From the NCBI GenBank assembly GCA_002695005.1, contig NZNT01000020.1, positions 248,001 to 312,000 of the forward strand: DNA of 64,000 nucleotides, read 5' to 3'. Shown piece by piece: positions 16,953-24,599 of the stretch. Made by a program: the position numbers and the translations under genes. Source of the DNA: Maritimibacter sp. (GTDB taxonomy: Bacteria > Pseudomonadota > Alphaproteobacteria > Rhodobacterales > Rhodobacteraceae). The notes beneath the pieces were generated by a model. That model was not told the DNA's origin. It did no database searches and saw only the letters and a program-made list of their open reading frames with translations. Numbering within the stretch: the first letter of the stretch is position 1; each line of letters begins with the position of its first letter.

Positions 16953-17942
16953 CTAAAGCGCGACGCCGTTCTTGCGGAACAGCTCTTTCAGGTCGGCCTC
17001 GGGGCGCGGGCCGATATGGCTGATCACCTCGCCCGCCGCGATGACGCCCATGCGCCCACAGGTTTCGAGATCCCGGCCCGTGGCGTAGCCGTAGAGGAAG
17101 CCGGCGGCGAACTGGTCGCCCGCGCCGGTCGTGTCCACGGGGTCGACCCGCGTGACCGGCACCGTCGCCTCCCGGTCTCCCTGCATCAGCACCACGTCCG
17201 AGCCGGAGCGGGTGCAGACCGCAAGCCCGCATTCCTGCGCGGCCTGTTCCAGGGCGGCGGAGAGGTCGGTTTCATAAAGTGACTGCCACTCGTGTTCGTT
17301 GCCAATCACGAAGTCCATTTCCTTCACGAACCGGCGGAAGTCGTCGCGGTGGCGCTCGACGCAGAACGGGTCGGAGAGCGAGATGCCGACCTTGCCGCCG
17401 GCCGCGTGGGTGAGTTCGGCGGCACGGTTGAAGGCCGCCTTGCCCTTGTCCTTGTCGTAGAGGTAGCCCTCGAGGAACATCACCTCGGTATCGCGCGCGG
17501 CCTCTTCCGGCACGTCCACTTCGGAGATTTCCGAGGAGATGCCGAGGTAGGTGTTCATCGACCGCTCGCCGTCCGGCGTCACGAAGATCATGCAGCGCGA
17601 GGTCGGCAGCTCGCCATCCGCCACGGGTGCGTTGACGAAGGCGGTGCCGTCTTCGGCCATCTCATGCGCGTAGAACCGACCCAGCGAGTCGTCGCGCACG
17701 CGCCCGATGAACCCGGTCGACAGGCCGAGGTTGCCCAGACCCGCCAGCGTGTTCGCGACCGATCCGCCCGGCGCCTGCACCCGCTCTTCCATCGCGCCAT
17801 ACAGGGTCTCGCCGCGTTCCTTTTCGACAAGCTGCATGATGCCCTTCTCGATCCCCATATGTTCGAGGAAATCGTCGGTGTTCTGCGTGATGACGTCGAC
17901 AATGGCGTTGCCGATGCCGACGACCTGGAAGCGTTTGGTCAA
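16953..17942 (-). CDS. PfkB-family sugar/nucleoside kinase, probable adenosine kinase
   Basis: The 329-residue ribokinase-fold enzyme opens with VVGIGNAIVDVI and has a glycine-rich sugar-binding segment GGSVANTLAGLGNLG. The C-terminal PfkB signature DTTGAGDQFAAGFLYG contains the catalytic Asp. Rhodobacteraceae proteins of this length and pattern are usually annotated as adenosine kinases (adenosine to AMP), which fits the nucleoside theme of nearby deoC. Substrate is not proven. The start is a TTG (complement of 17940-17942) after GGAG, overlapping the nth stop as TTGA, so it is translationally coupled to nth. Confidence 0.87.
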   Translation of the reverse strand: MTKRFQVVGIGNAIVDVITQNTDDFLEHMGIEKGIMQLVEKERGETLYGAMEERVQAPGGSVANTLAGLGNLGLSTGFIGRVRDDSLGRFYAHEMAEDGTAFVNAPVADGELPTSRCMIFVTPDGERSMNTYLGISSEISEVDVPEEAARDTEVMFLEGYLYDKDKGKAAFNRAAELTHAAGGKVGISLSDPFCVERHRDDFRRFVKEMDFVIGNEHEWQSLYETDLSAALEQAAQECGLAVCTRSGSDVVLMQGDREATVPVTRVDPVDTTGAGDQFAAGFLYGYATGRDLETCGRMGVIAAGEVISHIGPRPEADLKELFRKNGVAL

Positions 17943-18583
17943 AGGTTCTTCTCCTCGAATTGGCAGATGTCCCGGATGAGACAGGAGGCGCAGAGCGGTT
18001 TGCGCGCCTTGCAGGTATAGCGCCCATGCAGGATGAGCCAGTGGTGGGCGTGCATCTGGTAGTCCGCCGGCACGTTGTCCTCGATCGCGCGTTCGACTGC
18101 GACCACGTCCTTGCCCGGGCAGATCCCGGTGCGGTTTCCGACGCGGAAGATATGGGTGTCCACGGCTTGCGCCGGATAGCGCCACCACATGTTCAGAACG
18201 ACATTCGCGGTCTTGCGCCCCACGCCCGGCAGGGACTGGAGCGCCGCGCGGCTGTTGGGCACCTCGCCGCCGTACTGGTCGACGAGAATGCGGCTCAGCT
18301 TGATGACATTCTTGGCCTTCTGGCGAAACAGCCCGATGGTCTTGATATGCTCGGTCAGGCCCTCTTCACCGAGCTCGAGCATCTTTTCCGGCGTGTCGGC
18401 GACCTTGAACAGGCTGCGCGTCGCCTTGTTCACGCCGGCATCCGTCGCCTGCGCCGAGAGCGCCACCGCGACGACCAGCGTGTAGGCGTTGACGTGTTCG
18501 AGTTCGCCCTTCGGTTCCGGTTCCGCTTCGTGAAAGCGGCGGAAAACCTCGCGGATCGTGTTGTAGTCCATTTGCTTCGCCAT
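17939..18583 (-). CDS. nth: Endonuclease III (DNA glycosylase/AP lyase)
   Basis: The 214-residue base-excision-repair enzyme removes oxidised pyrimidines and nicks the abasic site. It has the helix-hairpin-helix LPGVGRKTANVVLNM with the catalytic lysine, VDTHIFRV with the catalytic aspartate, and a C-terminal [4Fe-4S] ligand set in the C-x6-C-x2-C-x5-C spacing. The ATG at 18583 gives the standard length; longer upstream frames enter the divergent promoter. Its stop overlaps the start of the PfkB gene. It is divergent from a Hint-domain gene with a 109-base gap. Confidence 0.95.
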   Translation of the reverse strand: MAKQMDYNTIREVFRRFHEAEPEPKGELEHVNAYTLVVAVALSAQATDAGVNKATRSLFKVADTPEKMLELGEEGLTEHIKTIGLFRQKAKNVIKLSRILVDQYGGEVPNSRAALQSLPGVGRKTANVVLNMWWRYPAQAVDTHIFRVGNRTGICPGKDVVAVERAIEDNVPADYQMHAHHWLILHGRYTCKARKPLCASCLIRDICQFEEKNL

Positions 18584-18692
18584 GGCGGAGGTATCGGGGG
18601 TTTCGCGCAGGGGTGCAAGATTGGGGCGTGGTCTTAACCTCGTGTTCGACAATTTCTGGAACGGTGGTGCGAAAAGGCCCAAGGAGAGCCAC

Positions 18693-19325
18693 ATGGACCG
18701 CACCCCACAGATCGCTGCCCTTCCCGGATTCGGGCCGGGGGTGCATCTCATGACGCCGGAGGGCGAAATGCCGGTGGAGTGGCTGGCGACGGGCGACCGG
18801 GTCATCACGCGCGATCACGGGGTCCAGCCGATCCTGTGGCTTGGGCGCATCCGGGTTGGGGTTGTCCTGGACGCCGACTTGCGGCCGGTCGAGATTGCCG
18901 AGGGGGCCTTGGGCGATGGATGCCCCACCCATGCAACGTGGTTGTCACCCGCCCACCGCGTGCTTCTGTCCGGCGCCATGGTGGAACTGCACGCGGGGGT
19001 TGGGGAGGCTTTGGCCGAAATCCGCGATCTGCGCGATGGAGTGCATGTCACCGGCGCGGCGGGAGGGGCGGCGCATTACACCCATATCCTCCTGCCGGTT
19101 CATGACATGGTGCAGGCCAACGGGCTCTGGGCCGAAACCCTGCTGCTCGACGCTGCGACCCTGCGCGCGATCGGGCGCGACCTCCCGGCGCACCTCCTGC
19201 GGCAACCCTCGCTTCGCCTCGGTCACGACCGGGCTGCGCGGCTTTGCCTGCGGGCGTGGGAGGTGCGGGCCATGCGCGGTCGGCAGACCGATGCCGTTCG
19301 CGACATCATCAGGCACGTCGCCTGA
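18693..19325 (+). CDS. Stand-alone Hint-domain protein without the nucleophilic cysteine
   Basis: The 210-residue protein matches the Hint_2 (hedgehog/intein) family common in Rhodobacteraceae: LMTPEGEMPVEWLATGDRVI, TRDHGVQPILWLG and the conserved LSPAHRVLLSG. Members often begin the domain with a cysteine that starts self-cleavage; here the equivalent region reads GFGPGVHLMT. An autoprocessing role is therefore unlikely, and no second exteiN-like domain is present. The ATG at 18693 follows AAGGAGA. No signal peptide is evident. Function unknown. Confidence 0.82.
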   Translation: MDRTPQIAALPGFGPGVHLMTPEGEMPVEWLATGDRVITRDHGVQPILWLGRIRVGVVLDADLRPVEIAEGALGDGCPTHATWLSPAHRVLLSGAMVELHAGVGEALAEIRDLRDGVHVTGAAGGAAHYTHILLPVHDMVQANGLWAETLLLDAATLRAIGRDLPAHLLRQPSLRLGHDRAARLCLRAWEVRAMRGRQTDAVRDIIRHVA

Positions 19326-19439
19326 CACCCCCCCTGACGGCGTATCAACCCGTTCCTTTCATGGCGACCTCGTCAAAGCGCAGGAAACGGGTCGCGGCGA
19401 AAGCGCCGTGCGCCTAGATTGGCTTTGAAGGAGAAAGCC

Positions 19440-20309
19440 ATGACTGCGCTTGAAATGACCACCCCCACGTCCGAGGCCGAGGGTGCCTATCACTACCACG
19501 TCATGCGCCGGGCCATCGAGGCGATCGACGGGGCGGGTGGCGCGCCCATGACGCTGGAGGCGCTGGCCGCCGAAGTGAACATGAGCCCCGCGCATTTCCA
19601 GCGACTCTTCTCGAAATGGGTGGGCGTCAGCCCCAAGCGCTATCAGCAATACCTCACCCTCGATCACGCCCGCCGGCTGCTGCGTGACAAGTTCACGACG
19701 CTCGAGACCGCCCATTCGCTGGGCCTGTCCGGCACCGGACGTCTTCACGACCTGTTCCTGACGTGGGAGGCGATGAGCCCCGGCGAGTTCGCGAAGGGAG
19801 GCGAGGGGCTGACGATCCGCTGGGGCTGGTTCGACTCGCCCTTCGACCTCGCGCTGGTGATGGCGACCGACCGTGGCATCTGCGGGCTGGCCTTCGCTGC
19901 CGAAACCGGGGCCGAGGCCGCGATGACCGATATGCTGTCGCGCTGGCCCAAGGCGCGGTTCGTGGAGGACCCGACCGCCCTCGCACCCGAGGTGACGGCC
20001 GTGTTCGACCAGTCTGGCGAGGCGCGTCTCCACATGATCGGCGCGCCCTTTCAGGTGAAGGTCTGGGAGGCGCTCATTACGATCCCCACGGGCCACGTCA
20101 CCACCTATTCCGAGATCGCCGGGGCCATCGGTAGCCCAAAGGCGGTGCGCGCGGTGGGCACGGCGGTCGGGCGCAACCCGGTGAGCTGGCTTATCCCCTG
20201 TCACCGCGCACTGAGGAAATCGGGCGGGCTTGGCGGTTACCACTGGGGCCTTCCGGTCAAGCGGGCGCTCCTGGCCTGGGAATCCGCGCGCGAGGAGGCC
20301 GGAGTCTGA
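19440..20309 (+). CDS. AraC-Ogt fusion: methylated-DNA-protein cysteine methyltransferase
   Basis: The 289-residue protein combines an AraC-type helix-turn-helix unit (about residues 15-110, NMSPAHFQRLFSKWVGVSP) with an O6-alkylguanine-DNA alkyltransferase domain (about 115-285). The latter has IPCHRAL with the acceptor Cys254 and the preceding TTYSEIA. It repairs O6-methylguanine by suicide transfer. It lacks the N-terminal four-cysteine zinc domain that senses methyl-phosphotriesters in E. coli Ada. Activation of an alkylation response, if any, must therefore depend on Cys254 or be lost. The start ATG has GAAGGAGA upstream. Confidence 0.92.
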   Translation: MTALEMTTPTSEAEGAYHYHVMRRAIEAIDGAGGAPMTLEALAAEVNMSPAHFQRLFSKWVGVSPKRYQQYLTLDHARRLLRDKFTTLETAHSLGLSGTGRLHDLFLTWEAMSPGEFAKGGEGLTIRWGWFDSPFDLALVMATDRGICGLAFAAETGAEAAMTDMLSRWPKARFVEDPTALAPEVTAVFDQSGEARLHMIGAPFQVKVWEALITIPTGHVTTYSEIAGAIGSPKAVRAVGTAVGRNPVSWLIPCHRALRKSGGLGGYHWGLPVKRALLAWESAREEAGV

Positions 20310-20418
20310 GCGGCGGTTTGCCGCCATCGGGCCGAACCGCCAAAAGGGCCGCTTTCCCCCCGCAGGACAGGCGCTTATGGTGCGCGCGAAGATCGGATTC
20401 CAAGGGAAAGGTCCAAAC

Positions 20419-21051
20419 ATGAAATCCTTGAAACCAGCTCTCGTTCTGCCGCTCGTCTCGGTCCTCGCGCTCAGCGCCTGCGACACGATGGGACAGCGCG
20501 AACGCACGGGCGTTGCCGCAGGGGCGGCCATCGGGGGTCTCGCCGGGGCTGCGATCCCGGGTAACCGGGCGGCCAGCGCGGCCGTCGGTGCGCTTGGCGG
20601 CGCCGTGGTTGGCGGCCTGATCGGCAGCCAGCTGGACAAGCAGGCGGGCGATCTGCGCTCGAGCTTCTCGAACTCGAACATTCAGGTCATCAACAACGGC
20701 TCCTTCCTCAAGGTCGTGATGCCGCAGGGTATCCTGTTTGCCACCGACAGCTCCGACGTGTCTCCGGCGATCTATCCGGACCTCGCGGCCCTCGCCCAGA
20801 ACCTGCGCGAATATCCGAACTCGACGGTTCAGGTGCTTGGCCACACGGACAACACCGGGCAGGCGAGCTATAACCTGCAACTGTCGCAACGCCGCGCGCA
20901 GGCCGTCGTCGGCCTTCTGCAATCCAATGGCGTGGGTGCGGCGCGGCTTCAGGCCGTCGGCAAGGGCGACAGCGAACCTGTCGCCTCGAACCTCTCTGCC
21001 GAGGGTCGTCAGCAGAACCGCCGGGTGGAAGTGCTCATCATCCCGAATTGA
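20419..21051 (+). CDS. OmpA-family peptidoglycan-binding lipoprotein
   Basis: The 210-residue envelope protein has a lipoprotein signal peptide ending in the lipobox LSAC. A glycine-zipper segment (GVAAGAAIGGLAGAAIPG to GGAVVGGLIGSQLD) follows at about residues 31-78. The rest is a C-terminal OmpA domain (about 95-210) with GHTDNTGQASYN and LSQRRAQAV, the peptidoglycan-contact motifs. This is the YiaD-like arrangement that tethers the outer membrane to the cell wall. A strong terminator follows the stop. Confidence 0.92.
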   Translation: MKSLKPALVLPLVSVLALSACDTMGQRERTGVAAGAAIGGLAGAAIPGNRAASAAVGALGGAVVGGLIGSQLDKQAGDLRSSFSNSNIQVINNGSFLKVVMPQGILFATDSSDVSPAIYPDLAALAQNLREYPNSTVQVLGHTDNTGQASYNLQLSQRRAQAVVGLLQSNGVGAARLQAVGKGDSEPVASNLSAEGRQQNRRVEVLIIPN

Positions 21052-21069
21052 TCGGGTTTGAAATGACCG

Positions 21070-21099
21070 AAAAGGGCCGGGCCAGCGTCCGGCCCTTTT
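21070..21099 (+). terminator. Rho-independent terminator after the OmpA lipoprotein gene
   Basis: An 11-bp stem (AAAAGGGCCGG with its complement) with an 8-base loop ends in TTTT, 18 bases after the stop codon. The A-rich 5' arm makes it potentially bidirectional. Confidence 0.88.
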
Positions 21100-21157
21100 C
21101 CATGCCATTGACCCATTCGCTCTAGGCGCGCGCGCACCGCGCCGGTAGGGAGGGACC

Positions 21158-21922
21158 ATGCCGAAGTTCGCCGCCAATATCTCGCTCCTCTTTCGTGAAC
21201 TGCCCTTCCTCGACCGGTTTCAGGCGGCGGCGGATCACGGCTTCACGGGAGTCGAGGCGCTGTTTCCCTATGACGACGCGGTGCCGCAGATGACCCGGCG
21301 GCTGGCGATGGGCGGGCTGAAGATGGTGCTCATCAACTGCCCGCCGCCGAACTGGGCGGGGGGCGAGCGGGGCTTCGCCGCCGTGCCGGGTATGACCGAG
21401 CGGTTCCGCCATGACTTCAAGCGGGCCGTGCGTTTCGCCGACGCGCTGGGTGCTCAGCATCTGCACGTCATGGCGGGCAAGGCCACGGGCCTCGTCGCGC
21501 GCACCACGTTCGTCGAGAACCTGCGCTGGGCCGCCGCCGAGGCACCGAATCGCAGCCTGACGATCGAACCGCTGAACACGCAGGACATGCCGGGATATTT
21601 CCTCAACGATTACGATCAGGCGGCCGAAATCCTCGACGAGGTCGGGGCGAAGAACGTGAACCTGCAATTCGACATGTATCACGCCCAGATGCTTACCGGC
21701 GACGGCATGGCCGTGTGGGAAGCGCACGGCAAACGCGCGGCCCACATCCAGGTGGCGCAGACCCCCGGACGCACTGCGCCGGACGCGGGCGAGATCGACT
21801 ATCCCGCCTTCTTCGAGATGCTGGATGAGAGCGGCTACAAGGGCTGGGTCTCGGCCGAATACATGCCCGATGGCGACACGCGCAAGACGCTGGGCTGGCT
21901 GGACAGCGCAAAAGGCTCCTGA
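21158..21922 (+). CDS. hyi: Hydroxypyruvate isomerase
   Basis: The 254-residue TIM-barrel protein of the xylose-isomerase-like AP endonuclease family resembles Hyi, which interconverts hydroxypyruvate and tartronate semialdehyde. It has KFAANISLLFRELPFLDRF at the N-terminus, EPLNTQDMPGYFL with a metal-ligand Glu, QFDMYHAQ with Asp and His, and WVSAEYMPDG with a late Glu. It is a single gene after the terminator at 21070, with GGGAGGGACC before its ATG. The link to glyoxylate/glycerate metabolism is family knowledge; nothing nearby confirms it. Confidence 0.87.
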   Translation: MPKFAANISLLFRELPFLDRFQAAADHGFTGVEALFPYDDAVPQMTRRLAMGGLKMVLINCPPPNWAGGERGFAAVPGMTERFRHDFKRAVRFADALGAQHLHVMAGKATGLVARTTFVENLRWAAAEAPNRSLTIEPLNTQDMPGYFLNDYDQAAEILDEVGAKNVNLQFDMYHAQMLTGDGMAVWEAHGKRAAHIQVAQTPGRTAPDAGEIDYPAFFEMLDESGYKGWVSAEYMPDGDTRKTLGWLDSAKGS

Positions 21923-21983
21923 CAGGATGCTGTCAGTTGGGGGGTGCTAGACAGGCTCTGTCATCAACCCAAGGAGACCTGAC

Positions 21984-22346
21984 ATGACCACCCAACCCAT
22001 TGTCGTCTGGGGCGAAATCCCCGTTAAGAACCTCGAAGCCTCTGCCGCGTTCTATGACACCGTCTTCGGCTGGACGAGCGCCGTTGACAGGAGCGGCCCG
22101 CAGCCGATGGTGCTTTTGAACGGGGCGGGCGACACCGTCGGCGCCAACCTTTTCGAAGGCGAAAGTGCGACGGGCAACATCATCCATTTCGCCGTGCCCG
22201 ACAGTTGCGAGGCAGCGGCGGACCGCGTCAGCACCGCCGGCGGCAAAGTTCTGAGCCCCCCGATCGAGATTCCGCCGGGGCGTTTCGTCATGGCGCTGGA
22301 CCCGGACGGGAATCAGATCGGTCTGTTTCAGGCCAGGGACGCCTGA
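21984..22346 (+). CDS. VOC-family (glyoxalase/bleomycin resistance-like) protein
   Basis: The 120-residue protein has two beta-alpha-beta-beta-beta modules typical of vicinal oxygen chelate proteins: VVWGEIPVKNLEASAAFYDT at the start and MALDPDGNQIGLFQ at the end, with a likely metal-ligand Glu in the first. Its substrate is unknown; related proteins range from lyases to binding proteins. AAGGAG precedes the ATG. The TGA overlaps the ATG of a WYL-domain regulator by one base (TGATG), so the pair is one transcription unit and the regulator may control it. Confidence 0.85.
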   Translation: MTTQPIVVWGEIPVKNLEASAAFYDTVFGWTSAVDRSGPQPMVLLNGAGDTVGANLFEGESATGNIIHFAVPDSCEAAADRVSTAGGKVLSPPIEIPPGRFVMALDPDGNQIGLFQARDA

Positions 22347-23035
22347 TGCGGCGCGCCGACCGCCTGTTTCAGATCGTGCAGTATCTGCGCGGCGGTCGGC
22401 TCACCACGGCCCGCAGCCTGGCCGAACGGCTGGAGGTCAGCGAGCGGACGATCTATCGCGACGTGGCGGACCTGATCGGCTCCGGCGTGCCCATCGAGGG
22501 CGAGGCCGGGGTCGGTTACGTCATGCGTGCGGGCTACGACGTGCCGCCCCTCATGTTCACGCGCGAAGAGGTGACGGCGCTGGTCGCAGGCGCCCGGATG
22601 GCGCGGGTGTGGGGCGGGCTCGAAATGGCGCGCGCGGCGGAGGAGGCATTGATCAAGATCGAGGCGGTCCTGCCCGACAGCCTCAAGACGCGCGCGGCCC
22701 AGGTCCCGATCCAGGCGATGGAGTTCCTCGCGGCCGATCCCGTGGACCGGGCGCGGCTCGACACACTAGAGAGCGCCGCCGAAAGCCGGACGCGGGTGCG
22801 GATCACCTACGAAGACGAAACGGGCGCGCGGACAGAGCGGACCGTGCGCCCCCTCGCGCTGCTTTACTGGGGCAAGGTCTGGACCCTGGCCGCGTGGTGC
22901 GAAACGCGACAGGATTTCCGGAATTTCCGTGTCGACCGGATATGGGAGCTCGACCTCGGGGACCGGTTCGCGCCGGACCGGACCCGTGACCTCGCCGCCT
23001 TCCTCGCCGTTCAAAGCCGCCGCCCGCTGCGCTGA
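22346..23035 (+). CDS. YafY-type HTH/WYL-domain transcriptional regulator
   Basis: The 229-residue DeoR-like protein has an N-terminal HTH_11 domain (RLFQIVQYLRGGR, then TARSLAERLEVSERTIYRD). A C-terminal WYL domain follows (about residues 135-225, RVRITYEDETG and RPLALLYWGKVWTLAAWCE). WYL regulators sense small ligands or nucleic acids; the ligand here is unknown. The ATG is fixed by the TGATG junction with the VOC gene. It is convergent with the CDF transporter gene, with only 8 bases between their ends. Confidence 0.9.
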   Translation: MRRADRLFQIVQYLRGGRLTTARSLAERLEVSERTIYRDVADLIGSGVPIEGEAGVGYVMRAGYDVPPLMFTREEVTALVAGARMARVWGGLEMARAAEEALIKIEAVLPDSLKTRAAQVPIQAMEFLAADPVDRARLDTLESAAESRTRVRITYEDETGARTERTVRPLALLYWGKVWTLAAWCETRQDFRNFRVDRIWELDLGDRFAPDRTRDLAAFLAVQSRRPLR

Positions 23036-23043
23036 CGCGTCGG

Positions 23044-23964
23044 TCAGCCGCCGATCCGGGAGGGATGGTCGCAGGCGAGGTCCGGCGTTTCGGTGTCGAG
23101 CGTGACATGGCCGATGCCGAACTGGTCGGACAGCATTGCGCGGATCGCGGATTTGATGCGCGTGATCTCAGGCAGGCTGGTCGCAGGCGTGACCAGATGC
23201 GCTTCGAGGGATGTCACCTGTTCGCTGATCTGCCAGACATGCAGGTGGTGAACGCTCTCGACTCCGTCCACCGCTTCCATCGCTTCAAGCACCGCGTCCG
23301 GTTCGATCCCCGGCGGCGTGCCGAGCATGAGCGTGTTGATGACGCCCCGGATCTCGCCCACCGCCATCCACAGGATGTAGCCCGCGATGAGCAGGGTCGC
23401 CAGTGGATCGGCCCAGCTCCACCCGAACTGCACGATCAGCACGCCCGTGATGATGACCGCGACCGAGCCGAGCGCATCGGCCACGTTATGCAGAAAAGCC
23501 GCGCGAATATTCACGCTTTCCTTCGACAGCCGGTAGGTCAGCCATGCCGTGACCGCGTCCACCACCAGCGCGAAGACCGACACCCAGATCATCAGCCAAC
23601 CGATGATCTCGACCGGTGCGAAGAACCGCTGGATCGCCTCGTAGACGAGGTAAAGACCGATGATGATGAGGGTGGTCAGATTGATGAGCGCCGCCACCAG
23701 CTCGGCCCGCTTGTAGCCGAAGGTCATGGTCTCGTCCGTCGGACGCCGCCCGATCCGGCGGGCCGCCCACGCGATGGCGAGCGACACGGCGTCGGACAGG
23801 TTGTGCACCGCATCTGCAATCAACGCGACCGAGCCCGACAGGATACCGCCGACGATCTCGGCCACGGTAAGGGCGACATTGACGCCGACCGCTGCGGCGA
23901 CGGCGCGGTCTCCGCTGTCCGGATCGACGTGGTGATGGTGGCCCTTGGCGTGATCGTGAGGCAT
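23044..23964 (-). CDS. Cation diffusion facilitator (zinc/cobalt/cadmium efflux)
   Basis: The 306-residue inner-membrane metal/proton antiporter of the CzcD/ZnT group has a His-rich N-terminus (HDHAKGHHHHVDPD), six predicted membrane segments and the metal-site motif IADAVHNLSDAVSL in segment 2. A second HNVADALGS motif lies in segment 5, and a cytoplasmic C-terminal domain contains HVWQISEQVTSLEAH. It exports excess divalent metal from the cytoplasm. It is divergent from a MerR-type sensor gene, and its promoter carries a dyad in a 19-bp spacer, so metal-induced expression is strongly implied. Confidence 0.93.
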   Translation of the reverse strand: MPHDHAKGHHHHVDPDSGDRAVAAAVGVNVALTVAEIVGGILSGSVALIADAVHNLSDAVSLAIAWAARRIGRRPTDETMTFGYKRAELVAALINLTTLIIIGLYLVYEAIQRFFAPVEIIGWLMIWVSVFALVVDAVTAWLTYRLSKESVNIRAAFLHNVADALGSVAVIITGVLIVQFGWSWADPLATLLIAGYILWMAVGEIRGVINTLMLGTPPGIEPDAVLEAMEAVDGVESVHHLHVWQISEQVTSLEAHLVTPATSLPEITRIKSAIRAMLSDQFGIGHVTLDTETPDLACDHPSRIGG

Positions 23965-23986
23965 GGCATTCTCCTTCTGCCACGAC

Positions 23987-24017
23987 TACATAATTCCTCT
24001 AGTCGCTAGAGGTTCAA
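23987..24017 (-). promoter_or_regulatory. MerR-type promoter/operator of the CDF gene
   Basis: On the minus strand TTGAAC (24017-24012) and TATGTA (23992-23987) are separated by 19 bp rather than 17. The spacer contains the dyad CCTCTAG-TCG-CTAGAGG (23996-24012, written on the plus strand). Overlong spacers with a central dyad are diagnostic of promoters untwisted by MerR-family activators. Confidence 0.85.
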
Positions 24018-24028
24018 GGGGGTTTTTC

Positions 24029-24436
24029 ATGTATTCGATCGGTGAATTGTCTCAGGCCACCGGGGTCAAGGTCCCGACGATCCGGTACTATGAGGGGATC
24101 GGTCTGCTTGAGGCCGAAGGGCGCACGGGCGGCAATCAGCGCCGCTATGGACGCGCGGGACTCGACCGCCTGACGTTCATCCGGCACGGGCGGGACCTTG
24201 GGCTGTCCCTCGACGCGATCCGCGCCTTGCTGGACCTCGACCCGGCGGACCACGGGAAATCCCACGCGATTGCCGAAGCGCACCTCGCCGACGTGCGAGC
24301 GCGCGTCGCGCGGCTGCGACGGCTCGAAGCGGAGTTGGTGCGGATCGTGGCGGCCTGCGACGGGGCGGAGGCGCATACATGCAACATCCTCGAGGCGTTC
24401 GGCGATCACGACGCCTGCGAGACGGAGCACGGGTGA
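24029..24436 (+). CDS. MerR-family metal-responsive regulator (ZntR/CadR-like)
   Basis: The 135-residue activator has an N-terminal MerR winged helix (YSIGELSQATGVKVPTIRYY), a dimerisation helix and a C-terminal metal-binding loop. The cysteines and histidines (CDGAEAHTCNILEAF, then DHDAC) correspond to the ZntR-type site. It should sense zinc, cadmium or cobalt and activate the divergent CDF exporter. The ATG at 24029 gives the standard N-terminus MYSIGEL; an upstream extension would read through the operator. Which metal is sensed cannot be decided from sequence. Confidence 0.92.
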   Translation: MYSIGELSQATGVKVPTIRYYEGIGLLEAEGRTGGNQRRYGRAGLDRLTFIRHGRDLGLSLDAIRALLDLDPADHGKSHAIAEAHLADVRARVARLRRLEAELVRIVAACDGAEAHTCNILEAFGDHDACETEHG

Positions 24437-24479
24437 CGCCGTTCAGTGTCGGCAGCCCTGGCGAACCTGAAGCGCGCCC

Positions 24480-24498
24480 GATCGGCGGCAGGCCGATC
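24480..24498 (+). terminator. Hairpin downstream of the MerR gene
   Basis: A 7-bp stem GATCGGC/GCCGATC with loop GGCAG lies 44 bases after the merR-like stop. There is no T-tract, so termination is only possible, not certain. Confidence 0.35.
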
Positions 24499-24599
24499 AC
24501 ACTCTCACATGTTTGTCAAAGGCGCTGGCCCAATCGCGATTGAGCGGTTACGATTCAAAAAAAGTCGAGCGCAACGCGAACCTGGGGGTCGCGAAAGTC

